The notes beneath the pieces are model-generated. The model had not been told where the DNA came from, ran no database searches, and saw only the letters and a program-made list of their open reading frames with translations. The translations under genes were made by a program, and so were the position numbers. A DNA stretch of 64,000 bases from contig CM055111.1 of NCBI GenBank assembly GCA_029204225.1, forward strand, positions 20,461,003-20,525,002, written 5' to 3'. Shown here in pieces: positions 1 through 10,921 of the stretch (position 1 is the first letter of the stretch; every line of letters begins with the position of its first letter). Origin of the DNA: Diphasiastrum complanatum (taxonomy: Eukaryota; Streptophyta; Lycopodiopsida; Lycopodiales; Lycopodiaceae).

Positions 1-677
1 ATTGACATGTCAGGGGCATGGCATCAACTAATAGTTGGGATTGTCCACTAAGGGATCCAAGAAAAATAGCTATGACTACTTCTTGCTTGCATCGACAAAC
101 TCCATATGACCATACGAATCCATCCAATGAGAGCTACACTACAAACGAAAAATTCTAGTGTCACCTGGTTATGAATCAGATGAGAATAAAAGGAATGTGA
201 CAAAAATCCCAAAGCATGTTCACACGGCCAGAAGTGAATCACCAATGTCACAGAAGATGGAGTGGGTAAAATTCCTCCAACCAGGGATAGCGGAAGAGTC
301 AAGAAATTGGCAACGAATGTAGTCCAGCGGATTTTACCGAGCCTCCTAAAACAATTCTTGCAACAACTTCTAGTTGATGAATTACAAAGGAAAACAATGT
401 CAACAATGCCTCTTGAAGGCAAAACGATCAGAGTCATCACAAAGCTACATCTATGCAGCCTCCAACAGAGCAGTGCCTTGAGAAGGGAAAGACTAAGCTT
501 GGAGATTGTCCTTTACGTTTGACGCCAACCAATAACAAGATTCAAACAAAGTTTGAGAGTTCCACTCAACAACAGACCACCACAAAGCTAAATCTGGATG
601 TCACACTGCTTAAACGGCCAGATCCAGAAAGTTTCAGTCCCATAAGGCCTAATGGACAGCAAGAACTAGCGCAACCA
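1..677. other. Unassigned sequence, no supported gene
   Basis: There are only short overlapping open frames on both strands (a 130-codon frame on minus and 86- and 77-codon frames on plus), and none carries a domain I recognise. The plus-strand frame at 453-686 is Gln/Thr-rich. The sequence may be decayed retrotransposon, but nothing diagnostic is visible. Confidence 0.4.
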
Positions 678-1255
678 GTAGTGTAGTCTGAAAGGGGCCT
701 TACAGATATACTATAAACAATGAGTTCAATATTTATATATCTATGACAAATTGTGTTGTGTGATGGTCTCCATTCAACTAGACTAATCTTTACCTACCCT
801 TCCCCACCTACTACATTGTATTTTCTTCTAAGAAATATATCATGCTCATAGACATGGTGTTTGCAAATTGTGTGTTTGTTGGTCTAAACATGAACAATTA
901 GTTTCCTCCTAAAAAGGAGGAATTCATATATTAGGCTTTTTAATTTTATTAAATGCTATTTTTGGAGCACTCATTAACATGTTTTTGATTTTAATATTGT
1001 TTCTAGTGATTTTCCGTGTGAACACGTGGCCCGACTCAAGGTATAATCTAAAACAAAACAAAACAAATATGATGAGGATAATTATTTTCTTCTTCTCGTC
1101 GCTTCTCTGTTCTTTTTCTTCTTCTTCTTCTTCGTTGCTATGTATGTTTTTATCTCTACCTCCGTCGCAATCCAGTTTCTGGCATAACTAGCAGTGATGG
1201 AAGTTTACGAAGTAGAGGAAGTATCGGATGCTCAGCCCTTCTATGTGAGCTCCTA
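678..1255 (+). repeat. Duplicated segment, copy 1 (P450 5' flank and first codons)
   Basis: This stretch is repeated in the same orientation at 6659-7260 with very high similarity. Both copies start at GTAGTGTAGTCTG and run through the same AT-rich flank, the same AACACGTGGCCCGACTC-like block, a CTT-rich tract and the first 19-20 codons of a P450. Copy 2 is slightly longer, mainly because its CTT tract is expanded. The shared part includes probable promoter and 5' UTR of the P450, so this is a genomic segmental duplication and not an LTR: the ends do not have TG...CA form. Confidence 0.85.
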
Positions 1256-1541
1256 CTTCATCCTACTCCTCTCTGTCGTCCTCCTCTACCTCACCTTCAA
1301 GCTGCTATGGCGGCCATGGCTCCCTCCCGGTCCTCGCCCCTGGCCCATCATTGGCAACCTTCCTAGCATCGCTCTTGTGTGCTTCTGCTACTTCATGAAA
1401 TGGGCAGAGCGCTACAGCCCGATCATATCAGTGTGTATGGGATCCAATCTCAATGTGGTGGTGTCAAATGCAGAGCTCGCTAGGAGGTGCTTAAAGATAA
1501 TGACCAGACAGTGGCTTTTAGGCAACTTACCAGAGCAGCTG
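1197..1541 (+). pseudogene. Cytochrome P450 5' fragment, CYP98-like
   Basis: The ATG at 1197 opens a typical microsomal P450 N-terminus. A hydrophobic anchor (about residues 18-38) is followed by the proline hinge PPGPRPWPIIGNLP and then a segment with the order WAERY-PIIS-GSNLNVVVSNAEL, which is how plant A-type P450s read. By eye it is closest to the CYP98 (p-coumaroyl ester 3'-hydroxylase) group. Near 1494 a one-base shift breaks the frame: the other frame continues as LKDNDQTVAFRQLTRAAA, the expected P450 continuation. After about 1541 the homology stops and retroelement gag sequence begins. The I-helix, ExxR and haem Cys regions are all absent. This is a broken, 5'-only remnant. The family is inferred and could be a related A-type clan member. 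Confidence 0.8.
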
Positions 1542-1544
1542 CAA

Positions 1545-1865
1545 GTTGAGCAGCAGGTGTAGTTGTTGATTGCTATGGTGCTTGTGTTATCGTCGTTGGG
1601 ATCTATCCGGAGTCGTAACGGACATGGTGGGCAAGTAGGATCTTACTAGGTTGTTGCAGACAGCCTTTGAAATTGTGTTTCCTAACATAGTCTAGGCATT
1701 TGGCATGGTATTATGTTTTGCATAGACAATCAACCATAAAGTGGCCTATTCACCACAGATGAAACATATGTTGTTCGTTGGGCCTTGTTGAATCGCATAG
1801 CCATCTTATATGGCTAGAACAATTGGATTTTCTGGGTGGTGTTCGTGATAATGCGAGGAATGTCC
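1545..1865 (-). pseudogene. Ty3-type gag remnant, zinc-knuckle part
   Basis: This is similar along its length to 10866-11190, where a longer gag copy lies. On the minus strand a decayed CCHC knuckle (CFICGE...GHFMVDC) is recognisable across a frame break. It abuts the broken P450 at a junction near 1541-1545 (GAGCAGCAGGT is shared with the other copy), so the P450 3' part was lost or displaced here. Confidence 0.6.
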
Positions 1866-1867
1866 AA

Positions 1868-2062
1868 ATTGATGACTTGAAAAATGGGTGACTCGAAAAA
1901 TGGATTTCTCAAAAAATTGATGACTCAAAAAAATGGGTGACACGAAAAATGATGACTCGAAAAATGGATGACTCAAAAAAATGGTTGACTCAAAAAAAAT
2001 GATGCCTCGAAATATTGATGCCTCAAAAAATAGATGGCTTGAAAAATGGGTGACTCAAATTT
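1868..2062 (+). repeat. Degenerate ~18-bp tandem repeat
   Basis: About ten imperfect units of the type GATGACTCGAAAAATGG follow one another, varying in the length of the A run. No coding potential is seen. Confidence 0.75.
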
Positions 2063-2231
2063 TGGGAATTTTGAACTTTAAATTTTAAGTGAGAAAACCA
2101 CTTAAGGTAAAAAAAACTTTTCTTATGCAAGTGTAGAATGTTAATTGGACCTTGTATTTTTGGAGAAGCGGTACATCTGTCATTGTCCACTTGTTTGGTA
2201 GCGTAGCAAAGTAAAACTGAACGAAGGAGCA

Positions 2232-2347
<116 letters not shown>

Positions 2348-2454
2348 GTAGTTTGAAACGGGCCATGGAGAGAGTGTGAGTTGCGAAGGGGGGAGTGGGG
2401 CCTATCAATCATGGGAGGACCCTCCTAATGTGAAAGGAGGTGGCTCGTTGAGTG

Positions 2455-2535
2455 TTGGAGGGTTTGCGGATCCCAAGGCCACCCTAACCCTAGTAAATAA
2501 GTGAGAGTGATTTGGCACCCTACGTGTGTAAGTCC
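2455..2535. repeat. Inverted repeat arm A
   Basis: The reverse complement matches 5736-5815 with about five mismatches in 81 positions. Arm B lies inside the gag-only LTR element, and this arm lies just outside its 5' LTR, so it is probably a fragment of a related element in the opposite orientation. Confidence 0.8.
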
Positions 2536-2611
2536 AACCCGATGATCACATAGAGATTTGATTATTTACAAGTCAATAGAAGGACTTTAGTTCTTTTTGC
2601 GGAACTTTTAA

Positions 2612-3391
<780 letters not shown>

Positions 3392-3395
3392 ATTT

Positions 3396-3413
3396 TGGCG
3401 CCGTTGTTGGGGA
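3396..3413 (+). promoter_or_regulatory. Primer-binding site, tRNA-Asp type
   Basis: TGGCGCCGTTGTTGGGGA lies 4 bp after the 5' LTR end. It differs from the usual plant tRNA-Asp complement by one C-to-T change. Confidence 0.85.
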
Positions 3414-4772
3414 GCTACACCAATTTTTCAGTTTACAACATGTTTGGTTGATGGTTAGCTTGCATTAGGCATCTTGTCTTGGCATGAATATTGTTAAAAT
3501 TGCATTTTAGGGTTAAATTATGATTTTGCCTGATTTGAGTGGATCTTCTTGTTTGAAATCTGATTTGATTATTGAACAAGGAAAACTATTTAGATCATCG
3601 TTCTTAAGATTTTGGATCTAAAAAATCAGAAAAAACAACAAAAATCAGTCAAATCAGTTAGATTTTGGTCAAAAGGAGACAAAATTGTCATCAAAGCTGA
3701 TACTTTTTACTCTCTTTCAGGAAACGTTCACCGAGTTGTAGGCACTTTCGGTTTTGCTCACAGAACCTTTAGCTTGAAGGGCGAACATTCCTTCTCAGCA
3801 AATTTGCGAAAACATCAGAAAAATCATTAGAAAACATCAAAAAACACTCAAAATCCTAAAAAATACAAAAAAGAACCTTCGTCCGATTCACTATGCATAG
3901 GTGTGATTCAGATCTATCTACTACCAGGTCGGGAAACATTAATTCTAAAAATAGATGGCCAAAGTGACTGTTCATCTAGTGGTTGGTAATTTTTTTGAAG
4001 AGTTTAATACCTTTTTATAAAATTATCAGTTTTCTCACAAGAACCTTCGCCAGAAACCTTCGCCAAAGTTTGTGTCAGTCTGACTTACTATTTTGATTCA
4101 TCAATGAGTTTGTGGCGAATGATAAGCAGAAGCCACGTATCATATTGACCTATTTTTGTAAAAAAAAGACTTTTTTTTGCAAAAGTAACAATATTACATT
4201 TGTAATTTTTGCTGGAATGTTTGATGATACTATTTATAGTAAGCTACCATTTTTGAGTTTGACGAACGTTATTGTTATCAGGATCTTAAAAAATCTCTAT
4301 TTTTATCCTCATCAGACTGCAAAAACCATACTATTTGTCCATCAAAACCTTTGCCAATTCTACCCTAGCCTTATCCAAGTCAAATTTACTCTCTGTGAGT
4401 TCGACAAAGGTTAATTTTTCAGATTTGTCAAAACATAGCTAGATCAGAGATTTTTTTTTATCCAAAATAGCACTGAAGAACCTTCGCCGAGTCAACCTTC
4501 GTCTAAGAATCTTTCGCCCATACTATTTATAGGTTCTAATTTTTCAAATCTAGCCTCTGTTAAAATTTTGAGCAATTCTGTTACAGTTTGATTCTGATTA
4601 TGAGAAATCATTATTCTTAGAAGTGTTGATCGCTTGATCACAGATCTTTTTCCAAAAATCAGAAATCGGATTATTGTCAAGTGATAGAAGTTTTACAAAT
4701 CTGATTTGAGATAGATTCTAATTGAAAAAATCTAGATTGAATCTCATTGTCTAATTGATTTGATTTGCAAGA
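3414..4772 (+). other. Untranslated leader of the gag-only element
   Basis: This AT-rich leader has no coding region. The short motif CCTTCGCC and close variants recur (near 3886, 4043, 4058, 4478 and 4494), each in a context like AGAACCTTCGCCGAG. Their role is unknown. A comparable leader with CTCGCA-type motifs appears at 14300-15060. Confidence 0.55.
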
Positions 4773-5760
4773 ATGGCTGCCAGAGGTGTCCCTCCAATGA
4801 ATTTTGATGTAATCATTGTTAGAAGATCACCTCGATTAGATATATCCAAGTATAATGGATTATCTGATCCAATCAGATATCTCAGAATCTATATGAAATC
4901 TTGTGAGGTTTATGGCGAAGTTCATCTTGAAGATAAACTTAAGCTATTTCCAATGCCCTTAACGGGTGCAGTGCAAGATTGGTATTATAATCAAGATGAA
5001 ACGGAGCGTACAGATTAGAAAACTGTTAAACGAGCCCTTATCACACGGTTCAAACCTCGGACGTTTATGGAAGACCCTTTCTTGTTTTTAAGTAAAATCA
5101 AAATGGGAAAGAGAGAACTAGTACGAGACTATATTGAACGTGTTAAATGCCTCAGATCTGAGTGCGTACTCGAGTTTATTAGTGATGATGCCATGATTAT
5201 GTGGTTTTTGACAGGTCTACCTAAAAGGATCAGACGCGAGCTGAAATGTCATAACGAGTATGCATCATTACAAAATGCTATGGATGATGCAATATGAGAG
5301 GAGGATGAAGATTCAGATGATGAACCAAATATTGGATTGTTGCCTTATATAGCAGGGCAGACCACTACGACATCCACCACTATTGCATCAACAAATATCA
5401 ACGCTATTGTAGAGATGATGCTTGACGAGTTCGAAAAACTTGGACAGAAGTACCAGATGCAGATGGAAAAGTTGTAGTCACAGTTTGATGAAAAGATCAA
5501 AACTCTGGAAGATATCCATGGTAAATCGAAGAAGGAACCTGAACAATTTGCTAAGACTTTTTCTATCAAGGAAAATGTCTGGTGTTCCATTTGTACGGAC
5601 AACCATACCATGAACGAATGTCCACAATTGAAATGACGAATGACAACCAGTATTTGTCATCTATGTATTTCACCTGATCATGAGACTGATTATTGTCATT
5701 TTAATCCTCGAATTATCCATCAACGATATGCCAGAGACTTACACACGCAGGGTGCCAAAT
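4773..5760 (+). pseudogene. Retrotransposon gag (Retrotrans_gag family) with nonsense codons
   Basis: From the ATG at 4773 one frame stays aligned to about 5760, with in-frame stops at 5016 (TAG), 5295 (TGA), 5475 (TAG) and 5634 (TGA). The capsid part has the familiar order: a core with AVQDWYYNQ, then LSKIKMGKRELVRDYIERVK, then IMWFLTGLPKRIRREL. Two CCHC-like knuckles follow: CSICTDNHTMNEC near 5582 and CHLCISPDHETDYC near 5658. Gag packages the element RNA into cytoplasmic particles. The stops mark it as dead, but the lack of frameshifts suggests decay mainly by point mutation. After 5760 a short coiled-coil-like stretch (KKAQQTIDYVAQLQ) is open in another frame. Confidence 0.85.
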
Positions 5761-5815
5761 CCCTCTCACTTATTAACTAGGGTTAGGGTTGCCTTGGGAT
5801 CCGCAAACCCTCCAA
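5736..5815. repeat. Inverted repeat arm B
   Basis: This is the partner of 2455-2535. It lies just after the gag knuckles. Confidence 0.8.
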
Positions 5816-5995
5816 CTACCTTAATCAGCCAGAAGATCATCCAGCTGGATAGAGAGCTCAAGATCGCCAAGCAGCATGAAGAGAAATTTGAAGCTGATAA
5901 GAAGAAAGCACAACAAACAATAGATTATGTGGCACAACTCCAATGATTGACAACAACCCAGGACCAAGTAGTTAGGCCTTTTTGCGGGACTTTAA

Positions 5996-6597
5996 TGTTG
6001 TAGGGCCTAAATGTCAAGTTAGTGAATAAAATAGGACTTTCCACCAAATTTCAATTTCAAATTGTTTCCCTCCAATTTTGAATGGGTTACCACTCTTTTT
6101 TAAATTTGAATAGTTAGGGAGGTAGAAATGGGCCAAAAGGATTTTGAGGCCAAGGCCCTTTCCTCCACTATAAATAGGATCCAACTCGAGTTGCTCCTCA
6201 TGTTCAAATCTTCATTTCAATACAAGCAGATTGGTTCTCTTATGGAATGGACTTGTGAATGTCCTTGCTCTTTATCTCTATTCCTCCATCTCTCATGTTT
6301 TTGTATTTGCTAATTCTTGGATCTGAATGTTATTGGAATTGCTATTTCTTATGCTTTTTGTGAGAGAGAATTGGAGAGAGAGAAAGAGTAAGCTATTATC
6401 ATTGTGGATCTTAGGGTTAATGGATGTAGTGTTGATGAATGTTAGAGTTAGATCTGGATCTTTCATACATGCTGAAATCTGAGATAAGCTATCGCTCTCA
6501 TGGGATTGAACCTTCGCGTGCCGACTACCTTCATCTCCTTGATGCTTGTGTGCTTGGATCTTGGGTTGAAGAAAGGATATGAAATAAAGCGACTACA
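5996..6597 (+). repeat. 3' LTR of the gag-only element
   Basis: It begins TGTTGTAGGG and ends GACTACA. It aligns with the 5' LTR including the CTATAAATAGG box near 6170. No clear polypurine tract is visible just upstream. Confidence 0.8.
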
Positions 6598-6617
6598 GTG
6601 AGATTGCTAGCAGGCAC

Positions 6618-6667
6618 CTACACTGGCTTGTAAGTGAGGTTGCCACTGCACTTACAAGGTAGTGTAG
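6618..6667. repeat. Imperfect palindrome at the junction with the duplicated segment
   Basis: Arms 6618-6636 and 6649-6667 pair at 17 of 19 positions around a 12-base loop. The right arm overlaps the start of duplicated segment copy 2. Confidence 0.7.
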
Positions 6668-7260
6668 TCTGAAAGGGGCTTTAAAGATATACTATAAATA
6701 ATGAGTTAAATATTTATATATCTATGACAAATCTTCGTGTGTGATGGTCTCCATTCAACTACACTAAGCTTTCCCTACCTTTTCCCACCTACTACATTGT
6801 ATTTTGTTCTAAGAAATATATCATGCTCATAGACATATGGTGTTTGCAAATTGTGTGTTTGTTGGTCTAAACATGGACAATTAGTTTCCCTCTAAAAAGG
6901 AGGAATTCATATATTAGGCTTTTTAATTTTATTAAATGCTATTTTTGGAGCACTCGTTAACATGTTTTTAATTTTAATATTGTGATTTTCTGTGTGAACG
7001 CGTGGCCCGACTCAAGGTATAATCTAAAACAAAACAAAACAAAATATGACGAGCATAATTATTATTTTTTTCTTCTTCTTCGTCGTCGCTTCTCTGTTTT
7101 TCTTCTTCTTCTTCTTCTTCTTCTTCTTCTTCTTCTTCGCTGTTGTGTATGTTTTTCTCTCTACCTCCGTCGCGATCCAGTTTCTGGCATAGCTAGCCGC
7201 AATGGAAATTTACGAAGTAGAAGAAGTATCGGATGCTCAGCCCTTCTATGCGAGCTCCTA
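6659..7260 (+). repeat. Duplicated segment, copy 2
   Basis: This is a direct copy of 678-1255. The CTT tract at about 7070-7138 is longer than in copy 1. Confidence 0.85.
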
Positions 7261-7267
7261 TAGATGA
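7202..7267 (+). pseudogene. P450 5' stub, second copy
   Basis: The ATG at 7202 begins the same peptide as the P450 at 1197 (MEIYEVEEVSDAQPFYASSY), but similarity ends at 7260 and a stop follows two codons later. Only the extreme N-terminus, before the membrane anchor, is kept. It is a by-product of the segmental duplication and not a functional gene. Confidence 0.8.
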
Positions 7268-8030
7268 ATCTTGAATCTGATAATCAGAAAACTCTTTAAA
7301 TTGGATATTGGAAAGATGCTTATGTTTGGATTTATCAGGACAATCTTTAGCCCAATGTGTAGATTTTTCATAGATGAAACAAGCTTGGGGAGATTTGGTT
7401 AGTTTTTTTTCAAGTAGATTTTCTTGGATTGTCGATTGCAGAAAGAAGGACGACGAGAGACAACTTTACAAATGTATTAAAAGACTTGTGGGAATAAGAA
7501 CAAGAACATGCACAAAAAAAAATCAAGTGTCTGAAAATTCTGCTTACAGAAGAAAATAGAGGGGTTACTCTTAGTAATAGTTTTGGAACATATTTGAGAA
7601 CAAATAAATCAGCAATGCATTCATAAATGGTCCGTTGTAAAAGGCCAATTAAATTTGTTTCTATATCTAATTTCTTGTCAAATAATTTTTGGAGAACAAT
7701 GGTGGAAAGAGATTTAGGGAGTTTATGAACAAAGGCAATTTTGATAGAGCTATCATGGTGACCTTGGAATTTATAGATAAGTTGTTTACAATATTGGACA
7801 AATTCATTGATCTTGTTCATGTCACAAAGTTGCATTCTATTAAAGGCTTCTTTAGCTTTTTGGCTTTATCTGACTTGTTTCCAACAGATTTAGCATATAG
7901 GGCGTTAATAAATCTTGCGGGTGGATTAGTGGCTTGGAAGATTCACGTGTTTCTTAGAGTTGGATCCAAGTATTCCAACCAATATTTAAAATTACTAGTA
8001 AAGCCATTAGAAGCTATTGTGATAGCTTGA
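7268..8030 (-). pseudogene. Capsid/gag-like relic with zinc knuckle, possibly pararetrovirus-like
   Basis: Read on minus, a helical capsid-like region with the segments NGFTSNFKYWLEYL (about 8000-7960) and EFVQYCKQLIYKFQG (about 7805-7760) is followed by FVHKLPKSL. It ends near 7360-7320 in a zinc knuckle with one Cys lost: CFIYEKSTHWAKDC. Several frame breaks and stops separate these pieces. The order (WW/YW-containing segment, LPK segment, then a basic region and CCHC knuckle) resembles coat proteins of plant pararetroviruses (Caulimoviridae), but a divergent LTR-element gag is equally possible. No movement protein or reverse transcriptase is seen nearby. It is inactive in this form. Confidence 0.4.
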
Positions 8031-8691
8031 TTTATTAACATCCCATGTCAATTCCTTGAATGGGACTCCATTTTGTAATTTTAAACCTCCTTACATGACT
8101 TCACTCTAAGTGCTCTTTTGCACATGAGCTTATAATGCTCACTTCAACACACAAGGGAATGGAAGGGCAATGCATCATTCAAGAAAACAAGAATGACCAA
8201 GGAGCTCTCTTGCTTTTGGCATTTCCACATTACACAAATTACAAGTGGAATTATCCTCTCCACTAGAGGTCACATCAAAAGGTGGCTCACTCTACTTTTC
8301 TAAGAGGGCCTACTTGCATTTATTAAATTTGCCTAGAAATACAAGTTTCTACATGGTCATTCCATCTTTTGGGATTCACCGTGAGGCTTACACAGTTTCT
8401 ACTTATCATTCTTAACCAATACTTCTCAGCTCTCATACTCGGCTCTCAGTCTTCGTTCATCTCATCTTCTCAAAGACCTCATCGGTCTCTAAGGTGAGAG
8501 GTGCTCTTGGGTAGCTCTGGCCGAGTATCTTGAGAAATCTTTAGAATCAGCCAACCCCTAATGTGTTGCAGGACCCACTTCAACCCATATTGGATGATAT
8601 TGCTCCGTTAATGACATCTTCGATTGTCACTTGGAAAAGTGTAGATCCTCGTTCGCTTGCATAAAACCAAGTGCTTATTGATGCCAGTATT
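8031..8691. other. No gene recognised
   Basis: This is low-complexity mixed sequence with CT-rich parts near 8390-8480. No supported open frame, terminal repeat or RNA gene was seen. Confidence 0.5.
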
Positions 8692-8745
8692 CACTACAAA
8701 AACTATTTTTGCAAATTGCCGCAATTTAAAATGTCCTATTGTCGC
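8692..8745 (+). mobile_element. CACTA-like transposon end
   Basis: CACTACAAAAACTATTTTTG starts here, followed by short inverted motifs TTGCCGCAATTT and TTGTCGCAAATG, the usual look of a CACTA-superfamily terminus with subterminal repeats. No matching opposite end was located. Confidence 0.45.
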
Positions 8746-10854
8746 AAATGGTTGCTATCTTCAACATTAGAGAGCTCCCAGCAGCTTCACAACCATGCAT
8801 GCTTGAGCGCCTCCCGTGTCTCTTTTCCTTCATTTTGGTCACTTGTATCTACCATGGATGGTCACTTTTGGTTTCTTGGCAGACACTAATTCTTTGGGAG
8901 GTCTTGCCATATATTCATCAATTGTCTTGGCACTCTTTGTATCCTTCATTTGCTTTTGGGTGTTTCATCAGTTCGTCTCTCAGTCGAAGTTCCAGTCTTA
9001 TCGATACTCTTTCCTTGATGAGAAGAGGAGAACCTTCAATTGGTAGGTTGCACAAATCTTGGTTAACAGTCTTCAAGGGAATGGACTCATCAACAAATTG
9101 GTGGTAGAAAATAGATTTGGACGGATGGGATGGATAGGGGCTTGGTGGAAGGAGGAAGGAACTGATAGTTCTATAGTTGCAGCCTTGGACCCTTGCGAGG
9201 TTGAGCTTTGACCAGGGTGAGAAAATCACTTTGTCTTGCAGGCTCACTGCTATCTTTATCTTTTCCTTTTTTGCAGCTCTTTCTTCCTTTGATCCATTAC
9301 TTTTGGATCTCTTCGAGCTTCATAGAAGGGGATTCGACTACCACTGCTCCAGAGAGTTTCTTTTGATCAAGGTCGATCTGACTCATCTATTGCTTATGTT
9401 TTTTTCTTTCCTCCTCTTCTTGGCTTTATTTTTTTGTTGCTTCGCCTGCTTTCTTAGATCTTCTTTCTAGCTGACCAACCAATGAAGGTGGTAGTTGATC
9501 TCCACAAGACACTTGCAATGATCTCTTAGCTGGGTCGGTAAGACTATCAGGATTTGAAAAAATTGGAGATTTCTCAGATGAACAATGGAATGATTAAAAA
9601 CAGAGAGATGGAAGGGAGGGTGGTGGCGGTGACATCGGTAGATGGTGTGGATGATAGAATAGGCATGAGACTGATTTTCCAATACTTGTGTTTCCTATCT
9701 GCTGAAAGATCTTCATAGTGACTAGGGTACTTCTTCTGATTGAGTCCCTTTGGATTGCCCATCTACCTTCTTAGCCTTGTCTTTTCCATCTTTAGTTGTG
9801 TGACCTTGGCTGTCGATTTTTGCTCATGTTGTTGTTGGCAATGTGGCTGCTCCACTAGTGGTCTACCAGTGGATGCCTACAACTCCACTCTCTCTCCCCC
9901 CCAAAAAAAATTTGTTGGTGGGATGTTGTTACTAATAACCTGCATGCTCAAGGTTGGACCATCATTTGGAACACATAGTTGAAACACGTTGATCATGCGA
10001 TTGGATAAATTTCAACTAAATTTGTCTCATTCTTGTTGTAGTTGACTCAAAATCTAATGTGGCAATTAGATGCAGGAATCAACTTTGAAGTGACATTGAT
10101 TTCTCAAATTTGCAATATGTACAAAAAATCCTAACTCTCTACAAGGTAATTTGGAGATGTAATGATAAATGAAAATGCATCCTTGAGATGCGCTACAAAG
10201 ATGACTCTCGTTCAATGGCTATCCCTCATGTAAAATAAAAGCAAATATAGAAAAATACATGGAATCACAAGAAAACAAGACGTGAAGGAGACACATAAAA
10301 AGGGAATGACATAAAAAAGAAACAAGGTAATATACCATCTTTACAAAGAGTTGATATTTGCATAGCACCATGTGGAATAAAAATTTACGACATCTTGATA
10401 ATTGCAATTGTCTATTGTGAGTTGAGTAATGAAAAACTCGGACATGCCCTTGTCAAAAACAAGGCAGGATTGGTGACACTAAATGTGTGGAGGATATAGC
10501 TTGAAATGCATGGAAGGAGAAGGTACTATTTCTTGAGTACTTTTCTGATCAGGAGATTCATAAAAGAATTTCCATATAGATTTCCTATTCTCATATTGTT
10601 ATATCCAGCATTTGGTATATCAAATGATCAAGTCTGGGTAAGGCATTGGAAATGTGAAAGATATATATATTTGAGGTTGCAAAAAGGCAGAAAAAAGTTC
10701 AATTCCCTGGGGGTGTTGCTCTTGGTTGGAAAAGTGTAGCAAATGACGGAATTTCTGGTTCACTTTCTTCCTGCAAGGATTCATTTCATAATTAGCATCT
10801 ATGTTTCATTATCAATCTGGTTATTGCATGGTAATGTAGAAGTTTTCAAAGAAC
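8746..10854. other. Unassigned 2.1 kb with short, decayed open frames
   Basis: Short frames occur on both strands (for example minus 8918-9247 with LKTVNQDLCNLPIEGSPLLI, and a Lys-rich minus stretch at 9240-9480). Together these suggest one decayed minus-strand coding region of a mobile element. I recognise no domain. Confidence 0.35.
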
Positions 10855-10921
10855 TTCCCAATTGAGCAGCAGGTTTAGCGGTTGGTTGCGATGGTGCTCG
10901 TGGCTTGTTGTCGTTGGAATC

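Noticed and set aside
1194-1562. Intact short P450 gene
   Set aside because: It lacks everything after the N-terminal quarter, is frameshifted near 1494 and runs into retroelement sequence.
5778-5795. Interstitial telomere repeat (TAGGGTTAGGG-like)
   Set aside because: Only one or two units occur, inside a repeated retroelement segment; not an array.
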